From: Niabella aurantiaca DSM 17617
GTDB taxonomy: Bacteria > Bacteroidota > Bacteroidia > Chitinophagales > Chitinophagaceae
Reading direction: 5' to 3'
DNA length: 64,000 bases
NCBI RefSeq assembly: GCF_000374125.1
Contig: NZ_KB893625.1
Location: forward strand, 459,649 to 523,648
Within the stretch, counting starts at the first letter, position 1, and every line of letters starts with the position of its first letter. Positions 36,579 through 45,274 of this stretch are shown here, piece after piece. The position numbers and the translations under genes were made by a program. Below the pieces are notes generated by a model. That model did no database searches, had not been told where the DNA came from, and saw only the letters and a list, made by a program, of their open reading frames with translations.

Positions 36579-38192
36579 ATGCGGTTGTTCTGGATTTTTA
36601 TTTTTATGTGCCTTTATTCGTGTATCCATGTGAAGGAACAGCGGAGTTTCTTTGCAGCGGCTGCAGTGGAGCCGGTTGGAACAGATACGCAGAGTGACGG
36701 CGACCTGTGGCCTGCTGCCTGGTCCGATGATGACCAGCTTTATGCCGCCAATGGAGATGGAAAGGGGTTTGACCTGGACGGGGAATGGGACGATATTGTG
36801 GTGAATCGGATCTCGGGGATGATCGCAGACAATAGCCTGTCCGGCATCCGGCTGGCCTCGGGTAACCAGGTGGCGGATCTGTTTTTGGATACGGCTCAAT
36901 ATAACCGGAAGCCTACCGGGATGATCTCCGTAAATGGCATTTTGTACCTGGCCGTGCAGCACTTAAATAAAAAAGGGGAACGCACATTTAATGAGGTCCC
37001 GGTTGCCAGTATTTACGCTTCAGCTGATAAAGGAACGACCTGGAAAGGCGCCGGTCATCCTATGTTCATCAATCATGGGTTCACCACGATCATGTTCCTG
37101 GATTATGGGAAAGATAACCGGGATAATGTTTTTGATCACTATGTATACGCATATGGGTTAGATAGTAACTGGCGGGATTCTTATCATGATATTGTACCGG
37201 ACCCTCAACGGCTGTACCTGGCCCGCGTTCCCGGGGATAAGATACTGGACCGGTCTGCCTGGGAGTTTTTTTCAGGCACCCGGGGCAAGCGCGTGCAATG
37301 GTCGCCGGATATTTCCGATAAAAAGCCGGTATTGGAGGATCTGCGCAGGCGCTATCCGGCCAACAGTGTACAACCCGGATTGAGTAAGGATTTCAGTGTG
37401 ATCTCCCAGGGATCGGTTGTGTATAACAAGCCGCTGCAGCGGTATATTTATACTTCATGGACAGAATTCACTTTTGAATTTTATGAATCACCACGCCCCT
37501 GGGGTCCATGGAAATTGTTTTTTTCTTATGATTTTGGTCCGTATCCGTGGACAGAAAAACAGTATGGCGGATATGCCGTCGTAGCGCCCTCCAAATTCAT
37601 TAGTGAAGATGGGCGGATGATGGGACTGGTCAGCAGTACGTTTTCGGGCGGTGTAAAGCACTATGATTTTGCATACAGGAAATTATGGCTGGTTCCCTAT
37701 CTAAAAAATCAAAAGACCCGTGCAGGGCGTTCTGACAGCAATATCGTAGCGAATCTTCCTTGGGATATCGTTACACCACTCTTGGGCGGAAGTCTCCGGA
37801 AGGGTTACTTGTCTTTTTTAAATGATACCGGCCTGGAGCAGGAGGCAAGCCTGAACTGGCCCCGCCTGGAAAAGGGACAGGAATATTATTGGGGATACAG
37901 CTTCAGCAGACCCTGTCGTATGAATGAGCTGGTGTATTATTCCGGAACGGCGGATACGGCGGTTAAAGGAACGGCGGACGATGTACGGGTGCAGGTCCGG
38001 AAAAATTTCAGGTGGAAAAATGTAAAGGCAAAGATCAGGCGTATCCCTTACGTGGATGTGCATCCATCCGCGGGGAGTAAATATATTATAACCTTTAAAA
38101 GAATTTCAGGAGACGGTATCAGGATCGTTGGCCGGCCGGGTAAGAACAGCTTGCTTACGACGATCCGCGAGTTAGCGGTTTTTAACCGGTGA
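36579..38192 (+). CDS. Divergent DUF4185-like propeller lipoprotein with discoidin-like C-terminus
   Basis: 537 residues. Lipoprotein signal (MCLYSC, Cys15). Residues about 30-375 look like a five-bladed hydrolase propeller: DGDLWPAAWSDDDQLYAANGDGKGF near 40, a form seen in one branch of DUF4185-like/sialidase-like proteins, then VASIYASADKGTTW with an Asp-box-like element. Residues about 400-537 resemble an F5/8-type (discoidin, CBM32-like) domain. The GGTDLG motif of the two clear GH183 proteins is absent, so its activity may differ. 52 bp after GH183-a, same operon. Confidence 0.6.
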   Translation: MRLFWIFIFMCLYSCIHVKEQRSFFAAAAVEPVGTDTQSDGDLWPAAWSDDDQLYAANGDGKGFDLDGEWDDIVVNRISGMIADNSLSGIRLASGNQVADLFLDTAQYNRKPTGMISVNGILYLAVQHLNKKGERTFNEVPVASIYASADKGTTWKGAGHPMFINHGFTTIMFLDYGKDNRDNVFDHYVYAYGLDSNWRDSYHDIVPDPQRLYLARVPGDKILDRSAWEFFSGTRGKRVQWSPDISDKKPVLEDLRRRYPANSVQPGLSKDFSVISQGSVVYNKPLQRYIYTSWTEFTFEFYESPRPWGPWKLFFSYDFGPYPWTEKQYGGYAVVAPSKFISEDGRMMGLVSSTFSGGVKHYDFAYRKLWLVPYLKNQKTRAGRSDSNIVANLPWDIVTPLLGGSLRKGYLSFLNDTGLEQEASLNWPRLEKGQEYYWGYSFSRPCRMNELVYYSGTADTAVKGTADDVRVQVRKNFRWKNVKAKIRRIPYVDVHPSAGSKYIITFKRISGDGIRIVGRPGKNSLLTTIRELAVFNR

Positions 38193-38222
38193 TATTTTTA
38201 TTTTTAACTAAATAGTTGGCGT

Positions 38223-40316
38223 ATGTTAGGAAGAGCGGGTATGAAATATTGGATATGGGTACTTTTTTTTCTGGTGAATCATTGTTGCTCAGCCCTTGCG
38301 CAAGGCAATATGCCGGTGGGGTTAAAGCGGTATATCAGCAATATCCGTTCTTCAGGGTTGGACACAGCGGCGTTGGATATTGTTTACAGCAAAATTGAAA
38401 AAAACATATATAAAGTTCAGGTATCGTTGTATCTGAAAGAAGATGTACAAACAGATCACTGGGAATTCTCCATCCGGCCTGCGTTCCGGCCCCGTTTTAA
38501 CTGGGCGCCGCACCTGACTCCTGATAGCAATCATGTAATTGCCCAGCATGTATTCCGGGCGCCGGCACTTATTGTTACGGACGCTTCGCAAATGCTCACC
38601 GTTATACCCGATCTTGACCTGCTGCAAAAAGGCAGCGCAGTACCCTGGTATATGGATATGGATGCCCGGGAAAACCGGTTGGTGCTGGGTATGGGCGAAA
38701 CGGCTATAAAGGAGCATGTGCTTTTTACAAGGAAGCCGGGAGCAGTGTTCCCAAAGGGCCGGGTTTCGATCGGTTTTTATTGCATTGTTTCGGATCAGCA
38801 GGAAGCCATCCGGAATCCGTTTCAGCAAGCCGTTTCCTTTTTATGGAAAAAATGGGGCAGCCCGTTGTTCCGGAAAGGAGAACCGCTGCAGCATGCAGGG
38901 CTGGAACCGTATGTAAAGCAAACCTACGAATGGGCATTTAAGAACTGGCGGCCTGCGGTGTGGCAGGAATTTGAGCTGGACGGTAAAAAACTGGGTGCGC
39001 CGGTATTCATCGTTAATACGACCCAAAGCCCGAATTATAAAGGGATCCCCAATCAGCGGGAATTTCTTTCCATATGGAACCAGGCCTGGTTTAATTCCCT
39101 GCGCTCTGCACAGGGGCTGTACCGGTACGCCGGAAGAACCGGCAACGATTCGCTGATGCGCTACGCATTGCAGACAAAAGAGCTGGCGCTTTCTTTTCCA
39201 CAGCATGATGGCATTTTCCCATCGGTAATAGCTACAGAAATGGAAGAGGTTACGGTAGATGGAAAAAAATACAGGGGTTCCAAAGGCTGGGGCACCCGTT
39301 ATTGGGGAAACTCGAACCGCAATCCCTATACCTGGGACGCCCGCAAGGCGCCTTATCATATTGCGGATATGAGCTTCACAGCCTACTGGATGTTGGTTTG
39401 GTATGATGAGCTGGAAAAAGATAAGAGATTATTGCAATATGCCCAACGCTATGCCGATGCGCTGATCGGGTTACAGGATGCCAGGGGCTTTTTCCCGGCC
39501 TGGCTGGGGCTGGATGATCTGAAACCGCTGCAGCACCTGAATCAATCGCCGGAAACCAGTATTTCGATAACCTTCCTGTTAAAGTTGTATGTCCTTACGG
39601 GTGACCCGCGGTACCGGAGCAGTGCTGTAAAGGCCATGCATGCGGTGATGGAGGATATTGTGCCCGAAGGCCGGTGGGAAGATTTCGAAACCTACTGGTC
39701 CTGCAGCCGCATCGGCGCTGCTGATTGGGTGGGACGTAAAATACCGCGCAACAATATGTACAAGCAGAATAGTTTTTCCATATTCTGGACAGCACAGGCG
39801 TTGCTGGAAATGTTTCAGATTACCAAAGAAAAAAACTATCTTGTTGCGGGTCAGCGGGTACTGGACGAATTGCTCCTGTGGCAGGCGGTATGGCAGCCCC
39901 CGTATATGGCCGTGCGCACCCTGGGCGGCTTTGGAGTGATGAACGGAGATGCAGAATGGAATGATTCACGGCAGAGTCTTTTTGCAGAACTGATCATCCG
40001 GTACGGAACATTGCTCCGCCGTCCGGACTACCGCCAGCGGGGCATTGCCGCCCTCAATGCTTCCTTTGTGATGATGTACACCCCTCTGAACCCGGGTACC
40101 ATGCAGCAGTGGCAGGCCCGGTGGCCTTTTTTCAACAGAAAGGATTATGGGTTTATGATGGAGAACTACGGCCACAATGGGAGTACCAACGCGCAGGGGC
40201 TGGGGATCGGCGAGTTTACGATATATGATTGGGGCAATGGCGCGGCAGCGGAGGCCTATAACCGGATCCTCGATCATTACGGACCGGGCCTGTTCAAAAG
40301 CGGGCATGCAAAGTGA
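38223..40316 (+). CDS. Exported (alpha/alpha)-barrel protein, candidate glycosidase of unassigned family
   Basis: 697 residues; the signal peptide begins at the second in-frame ATG (38241, MKYWIWVLFFLVNHCCSALAQ). I do not recognise the family. Residues about 25-200 are beta-rich. From about 215 to the end there are repeated helix pairs with aromatic and acidic loops typical of an (alpha/alpha)6 toroid: FLSIWNQAWFNSLRSAQGLYRYAG, YHIADMSFTAYWMLVWYDEL, NSFSIFWTAQALLEMFQITKEKNYL, FAELIIRYGTLL. Candidate catalytic acids lie in WEDFETYWSC, GDAEWND and GEFTIYDWGNG. It follows the DUF4185-like gene by 30 bp and should belong to the same glycan pathway. Confidence 0.55.
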   Translation: MLGRAGMKYWIWVLFFLVNHCCSALAQGNMPVGLKRYISNIRSSGLDTAALDIVYSKIEKNIYKVQVSLYLKEDVQTDHWEFSIRPAFRPRFNWAPHLTPDSNHVIAQHVFRAPALIVTDASQMLTVIPDLDLLQKGSAVPWYMDMDARENRLVLGMGETAIKEHVLFTRKPGAVFPKGRVSIGFYCIVSDQQEAIRNPFQQAVSFLWKKWGSPLFRKGEPLQHAGLEPYVKQTYEWAFKNWRPAVWQEFELDGKKLGAPVFIVNTTQSPNYKGIPNQREFLSIWNQAWFNSLRSAQGLYRYAGRTGNDSLMRYALQTKELALSFPQHDGIFPSVIATEMEEVTVDGKKYRGSKGWGTRYWGNSNRNPYTWDARKAPYHIADMSFTAYWMLVWYDELEKDKRLLQYAQRYADALIGLQDARGFFPAWLGLDDLKPLQHLNQSPETSISITFLLKLYVLTGDPRYRSSAVKAMHAVMEDIVPEGRWEDFETYWSCSRIGAADWVGRKIPRNNMYKQNSFSIFWTAQALLEMFQITKEKNYLVAGQRVLDELLLWQAVWQPPYMAVRTLGGFGVMNGDAEWNDSRQSLFAELIIRYGTLLRRPDYRQRGIAALNASFVMMYTPLNPGTMQQWQARWPFFNRKDYGFMMENYGHNGSTNAQGLGIGEFTIYDWGNGAAAEAYNRILDHYGPGLFKSGHAK

Positions 40317-40386
40317 CCCGGCATCCGGAACAGGTAGTGTGATGAGCAGCGGTTTTGTTGTTCCGGAAGTGATCCGGAATGCCATG

Positions 40387-40400
40387 TTTAAACGATTAAA
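40387..40400. promoter_or_regulatory. LacI-type operator TTTAAACGATTAAA
   Basis: A near-palindromic 14-mer with perfect arms TTTAA/TTAAA, 15 bp before the aquaporin start codon. A matching -33/-7 pair is not convincing here (TTG at 40358-40360, CATGTTTA at 40383-40390, 22 bp apart), but a site so close to the ATG could block initiation or read-through. Confidence 0.58.
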
Positions 40401-40415
40401 TAAGGCATTGATAGT

Positions 40416-41216
40416 ATGCACAGTTCGCTTAAGGAGTTTTTGGGAGAAGCCGCGGGCACCTTTATCCTGGTGTTTTTAGGTTGCGGGGCTGTTGCCGTTT
40501 CGATTTTATTCGATTGGCTGCCGCATATCGCCGCCATTGCTGCGGTTTGGGGTGTCGCGGTCGTGATGGCCATTTATGCCGTGCGACCGGTATGTGGTGC
40601 GCATTTTAATCCCGCTGTAAGCATTGCCATGACCATTGCCGGCCGGTTTCAAAAGCGCAAACTGCTGTTGTATTTTATAGCGCAGCTCTTTGGGGCAATG
40701 GCAGCTGCGCTCGTTCTGTATGCGGTCCTGAATGATCCGATAAGGGGTTATGAAGCGGCGCATCATATTTTCAGAGGAACGCCGGCGTCGGTAACCACTG
40801 CCCGGATGTTTGGGGAATTTTATGCGCCCTACCCGGCCTTGCCTGCCATGCTTGCAGAAGGTACGGGCACTTTTTTATTAACGGCTGGTATTTTTATGGC
40901 TACCCATGAGCAACCTGGTAAAAAGAACAGGTCAAAATGGGCGCCGGTAGCTATTGGCGCTGTGCTGACACTGCTTATTGTTCTTTTTGCCTCCATTACC
41001 CAGGCGGGCTTTAACCCGGCGCGGGACTTTGGCCCCCGGCTGGTTGCTTATTTCGCCGGATGGCGGGGAGCCGCATTTCCTGTTCCGGCAGGTGGCTTTT
41101 GCTGGGTATATATACTGGCCCCGTTTGCGGGTGCCACGCTGGCTGCGTTGCTGTACAATTATTATTTAAAACGGTCTCCGCGTGCGGAGCTAAAGATAAG
41201 ATATGAAAACGAATAG
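40416..41216 (+). CDS. Aquaglyceroporin (MIP family, GlpF-like)
   Basis: A 266-residue inner-membrane channel with six helices and two half-helices carrying the NPA motifs: HFNPAVS (about residue 68) and GFNPARDFGPR (about 195). The Asp after the second NPAR marks the glycerol/polyol-conducting branch rather than strict water channels. It carries an operator of the sugar regulon and lies between a glycosidase-like gene and a GTPase gene with which it overlaps, so it may pass a small polyol or sugar set free by the locus, or relieve osmotic load. The solute is inference. Confidence 0.9.
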   Translation: MHSSLKEFLGEAAGTFILVFLGCGAVAVSILFDWLPHIAAIAAVWGVAVVMAIYAVRPVCGAHFNPAVSIAMTIAGRFQKRKLLLYFIAQLFGAMAAALVLYAVLNDPIRGYEAAHHIFRGTPASVTTARMFGEFYAPYPALPAMLAEGTGTFLLTAGIFMATHEQPGKKNRSKWAPVAIGAVLTLLIVLFASITQAGFNPARDFGPRLVAYFAGWRGAAFPVPAGGFCWVYILAPFAGATLAALLYNYYLKRSPRAELKIRYENE

Positions 41217-42306
41217 AGTAAAACTGATCTTCGTGGGGGGCTTTCTGGGTGCGGGTAAAACAACGCTTTTGCAGCAGGCTTCCGCATTGCTTGCCGCCGG
41301 CGGACGATCCGTGGGCCTCATCACCAATGACCAGGCAGATGCGCTGGTAGATACCCATCTTTTAACGAAGCAGAACAGCATGACCCGGGAGATCAGCGGC
41401 AGTTGTTTCTGCTGCAACTATGAGGGGTTTGCCGGGGTGCTGAGCGAGCTTGCGGGTCGCCATACGGCGCCGGATGTGATCATTGCCGAGCCGGTGGGCA
41501 GTTGTACCGACATCTCCGCCACACTTTTACAGCCACTGAAAAGCCAGATGCAGGCAGTAATAGAGCTGGCGCCCTTTACTGTACTTGCCGATCCGGAAAA
41601 ACTGGAGCGCATTCTTGACGGGGACCCGGCAGATCTGCACCCGTCTGCGGCCTATATATATCGCAAGCAACTGGAAGAAAGCGATAGGATCCTCATTTCA
41701 AAAACAGACACTATAAGGCCCGAACGGTTGCAGGTATTGACGGAGAAAGTAAAGCTGGCCTTTCCGGACCACGAAGTGGGGACCATAAGTGCCCGCAGGG
41801 GAACCGGCGTGAAGGAATGGCTGGATCAGGTACTGCAAGGCACGGTTTCCGGAAGCCGGATAGCGGCGATAGATTATGATGTTTATGCAGAAGGTGAAGC
41901 GGTGCTGGGATGGCTCAATGCATCCGTTTTGCTGCAGGGAACGGCGGTAGATTGGGACCGGTTCCTGGAAAACTATTTTCACCGCCTGAATGCGCTGCTG
42001 GGAAGCCCGGCAGGGATCGGGCATATCAAGATCCTGATCGAAGGTATGGGAGACCGGTACTGCATCGGGAACCAGACCGGCGCCGGGCATACATTGCAGT
42101 TCAGGAATTCGGCGGGGATCAGCAATATTGCACAGATGACCATCAATGCACGGGTAGAGGCTGACCCCGCAGCGCTGGAGCAGATGGTTTTTGCGGCATT
42201 GGCGCAATCTGCAGAAGGCGGACTGTTTTACGAGATCCGCCAGTGCCGGTCGCTGCGCCCCGGCTATCCCCGGCCCACACACCGGTACAGCCATGTGGTA
42301 TCCTGA
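41203..42306 (+). CDS. CobW/COG0523-type GTPase, putative metallochaperone
   Basis: A 367-residue cytoplasmic G3E-family P-loop GTPase: Walker A GFLGAGKTT (residues 12-20), metal-binding CxCC in SGSCFCCNYEG (about 66-76), Walker B-like VIIAEPVGSCTD and guanine motif SKTD (near 165). COG0523 proteins deliver metals, often zinc, to client enzymes. It overlaps the aquaporin gene by 14 bp and ends 33 bp before GH116, so it is co-transcribed with them. The C-terminal domain (about 220-330) is larger than a minimal CobW_C. The neighbouring Cys/His-rich GH116 is a candidate client. Confidence 0.86.
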   Translation: MKTNRVKLIFVGGFLGAGKTTLLQQASALLAAGGRSVGLITNDQADALVDTHLLTKQNSMTREISGSCFCCNYEGFAGVLSELAGRHTAPDVIIAEPVGSCTDISATLLQPLKSQMQAVIELAPFTVLADPEKLERILDGDPADLHPSAAYIYRKQLEESDRILISKTDTIRPERLQVLTEKVKLAFPDHEVGTISARRGTGVKEWLDQVLQGTVSGSRIAAIDYDVYAEGEAVLGWLNASVLLQGTAVDWDRFLENYFHRLNALLGSPAGIGHIKILIEGMGDRYCIGNQTGAGHTLQFRNSAGISNIAQMTINARVEADPAALEQMVFAALAQSAEGGLFYEIRQCRSLRPGYPRPTHRYSHVVS

Positions 42307-42339
42307 ATGACACCGATCGTTTGACATAAAAAGAACCAT

Positions 42340-44955
42340 ATGAATAAGGAAACAGGAAGAAGATCGTTTATTAAAAAGCTGGGCGTTGGCGGATTGGCTG
42401 CTGCGTCCGGCATCACGGTGGGCGCCGTTTTACCGGGAAAAAATGCTGGTGCCGCCGGTGTCGGTGCCGCAAAGAGGCTGCCCGCTGCGGCCAGGGCATA
42501 CAATGCTGATTATGAGGAGGAGCACCTCAACCGGGTAGCATTCCCGGTCGGCGGGCTGGGCGCCGGTATGTTTTGCCTGGAGGGTACCGGTGCTGTTTCG
42601 CATATGTCGATCAATCATAAGCCGGAGGTTTTTTTTGAGCCCCAGGTATTTGCCGCCCTGTCTGTAAAAGGAGCAACGCCTGTGGCCAGGGTGCTGGAAG
42701 GCCCGGTGCCGGAGTGGAAGATCTTTGGTCAGCGGGGAACAGGGAACGGCGCGGGGGGCACCAGCTACGGGCTGCCCCGTTTTAGCAAGGCGTCCTTCCG
42801 GGCGCGGTTCCCGTTCGGCACGGTCGCATTGGAAGATGAAGAAGTGCCGGTTACCGTAAAGATCAATGGCTGGAGCCCTTTTATCCCGGGCGATGAAGAC
42901 CACTCCGGTCTGCCGGCGGGCGCGCTGGAATATACTTTCGTAAACCGGTCACCAAAAAAAATAGAGGCGGTGTTCTCGTATAATGCGAAGAATTTTGTGG
43001 CCCGGGGTGAACGGGGGCGCATCCGGAAAATGGACAATGGCTTTATCCTTTCCCAGGAGCCGGGTAAGGACAAACCGTTTACCCAAACCGATTTTGCCAT
43101 CTTTACTACCGCGGAAGAGCGGCCGGTGATCGATTATTGCTGGTTCAGGGGCGGCTGGTTTGACCCGGTGACAATGATCTGGAATGTCATTGAAGCAGGA
43201 GCCACAAAGGACAATCCGCCCGCAGCATGGGACGCTCCGGGTGCATCGCTGTTTGTTCCGTTTACATTGGCGCCAGGCGCACAAAAAACGGTCCGCGTCC
43301 TGATGGCCTGGTATGTACCGGAATCGGACCTGCGGATACAGGATAAAGGCCCCGACGGGAAAGAGCATTGCAACAGCGCAGCATGTTGCATCAGCCCGGA
43401 AGTATCGGGGCTGGATACATTTGTAAAGTTTACCGGCGAAAAATACAAGCCCTGGTATGCATCCAGGTTCGCAGATATACAGGCCGTGGCCGGGTACTGG
43501 CTGCAGCAATATGAAACCCTGAAAAAAAAGTCCGCTTTATTTAAAGACGCATTTTACAGCAGCACCCTGCCACCCGAGGTGATGGAAGCGGTTGCCGCCA
43601 ATCTTACCATCTTGAAATCGCCCACCGTATTGCGCCAGTACGACGGGCGGATGTGGGCCTGGGAGGGGTGCAGTGATGAGAACGGGTGCTGTCACGGAAC
43701 CTGCACACACGTTTGGAATTATGCACAGGCGATCTGTCACCTGTTTCCCAGACTGGAAATCGGGCTGCGGAATACGGAGTTCTGCGAGGACCAGAGCGCC
43801 GGAGGGCATCAGACCTTTCGCGCCAACATGCCCATCAGCCCCGTAAAGCACGATTTTCATGCTGCGGCCGACGGGCAGCTGGGCGGGATCATGAAAGTGT
43901 ACCGGGAATGGCGCATCAGCGGGAACCAGGCCTGGTTAGAAAAAATATATCCGCTTGTAAAATGCAGCCTTGATTATTGTATTGAAACCTGGGACCCGAT
44001 GCATAAAGGCGTGCTGGAAGAACCCCATCACAACACGTATGATATCGAATTCTGGGGGGCCGATGCCATGTGCACCACCTTTTACCTCGGGGCGCTGCAA
44101 TCCATGATCAAAATGGGACGTTTTCTTAAAGCAGACATTTCGGTCTATGAGTCGTTGCTGGAAAAAGGAAAGACCTTCCTGGAAAGCCAGCTGTACAATG
44201 GCGAATTCTTTTTTCAAAAGATCCGGTGGGAGGGATTAAAAGCCCGGAACCCGGCTGAGGCACAATCCTTCGGAGGCGCCTATTCCAAAGAGGCGGTTGA
44301 AATCCTGAAAAAAGAAGGCCCGAAATATCAATATGGCAAGGGCTGTTTGTCGGATGGCGTCCTGGGAAGCTGGATCGCGGCCGTTTGCGGGCTGGAAGAC
44401 CCGGTTGACCGCAATAAGATAACCAGTCATCTTCTTTCGGTACACCGGTACAATTTAAAAAAGAGCCTCAAAGGGCACGTGAACCCGCAGCGGCCGGCGT
44501 ATGCGCTGGGAAATGAAGGCGGGCTGCTGCTGTGCACCTGGCCCAGGGGTGGAAAACTGTCCCTGCCCTTTGTGTACAGCAATGAAGTATGGACGGGGAT
44601 CGAGTACCAGGTGGCTGCGCATTTAATGATGATGGGAAAAGTGGAGGAAGGCCTGGAGATCGTACGGACCTGCCGCAACCGGTATGACGGAAAGATCCGG
44701 AACCCCTTTAACGAGTATGAATGCGGGCACTGGTATGCAAGGGCAATGTCGAGCTATGGCATGTTGCAGGGGCTTACAGGGCTGCGGTACGATGCCGTTG
44801 ATAAAACGGTATACATCGATTCAAAGATCGGTGACTTTACCTGCTTTATTGCGGCCGCTACGGGGTTTGGGACGGTGACCTATAAGAATCAGAAAGCCCG
44901 GCTGACAACCGTGCACGGCAAGATCGATGTAAAAGAGATCAGGATCGCAGGATAA
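42340..44955 (+). CDS. GH116 glycoside hydrolase with Tat signal, candidate exo-beta-D-arabinofuranosidase
   Basis: 871 residues. Twin-arginine signal GRRSFIKKLGVGG (residues 6-18), so it is exported folded. GH116 architecture: N-terminal beta-sandwich (about 50-380, FPVGGLGAGMFCLEGTG) and a catalytic (alpha/alpha)6 domain. Aligned from memory with human GBA2, the nucleophile is E442 in WAWEGCSD and the acid/base D568 in HNTYDIEFWG. Directly after the nucleophile is a Cys/His cluster (C444, C450, C451, H452, C455, H457) that looks able to bind a metal. Family activities: beta-glucosidase, beta-xylosidase, glucosylceramidase and exo-beta-D-arabinofuranosidase; the last fits the GH183/GH172 context and would remove terminal beta-D-Araf. 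Confidence 0.85.
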   Translation: MNKETGRRSFIKKLGVGGLAAASGITVGAVLPGKNAGAAGVGAAKRLPAAARAYNADYEEEHLNRVAFPVGGLGAGMFCLEGTGAVSHMSINHKPEVFFEPQVFAALSVKGATPVARVLEGPVPEWKIFGQRGTGNGAGGTSYGLPRFSKASFRARFPFGTVALEDEEVPVTVKINGWSPFIPGDEDHSGLPAGALEYTFVNRSPKKIEAVFSYNAKNFVARGERGRIRKMDNGFILSQEPGKDKPFTQTDFAIFTTAEERPVIDYCWFRGGWFDPVTMIWNVIEAGATKDNPPAAWDAPGASLFVPFTLAPGAQKTVRVLMAWYVPESDLRIQDKGPDGKEHCNSAACCISPEVSGLDTFVKFTGEKYKPWYASRFADIQAVAGYWLQQYETLKKKSALFKDAFYSSTLPPEVMEAVAANLTILKSPTVLRQYDGRMWAWEGCSDENGCCHGTCTHVWNYAQAICHLFPRLEIGLRNTEFCEDQSAGGHQTFRANMPISPVKHDFHAAADGQLGGIMKVYREWRISGNQAWLEKIYPLVKCSLDYCIETWDPMHKGVLEEPHHNTYDIEFWGADAMCTTFYLGALQSMIKMGRFLKADISVYESLLEKGKTFLESQLYNGEFFFQKIRWEGLKARNPAEAQSFGGAYSKEAVEILKKEGPKYQYGKGCLSDGVLGSWIAAVCGLEDPVDRNKITSHLLSVHRYNLKKSLKGHVNPQRPAYALGNEGGLLLCTWPRGGKLSLPFVYSNEVWTGIEYQVAAHLMMMGKVEEGLEIVRTCRNRYDGKIRNPFNEYECGHWYARAMSSYGMLQGLTGLRYDAVDKTVYIDSKIGDFTCFIAAATGFGTVTYKNQKARLTTVHGKIDVKEIRIAG

Positions 44956-45274
44956 CCATTTTTTAAAATGTCCCGGTCTGTCAGGTTAATTTTTATGAAT
45001 TTAATGGTCAAAGGCAAAGCAGCAGTGCACCGGTAATATAAGGCTGCTCCAAAAAGATTCCCCCTGTGCTGCGGCTAATACGAAATTGAATTATAATTTA
45101 GGTCGATATTTTCCCGTATAATGCGGATGTAATAGCCGTTTAGACCAACAGAATGGGTCTTTTACGGATATCCGATCGGTATAAGAGCAGGTCCCCGGGA
45201 GTTACGTCTTTTGATCATCAACAGAAGGTATCGGCTGTGGTAAAAATGCTGCGGGGATAAAATCATTAGCTACA
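44956..45274. other. Intergenic region GH116-GH183-b
   Basis: 319 bp with no supported gene and no copy of the CTTAAACGATTAAG operator. AT-rich stretches (ATTATAATTTAGG near 45089-45102) could be promoter material but do not fit the consensus. Confidence 0.4.
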
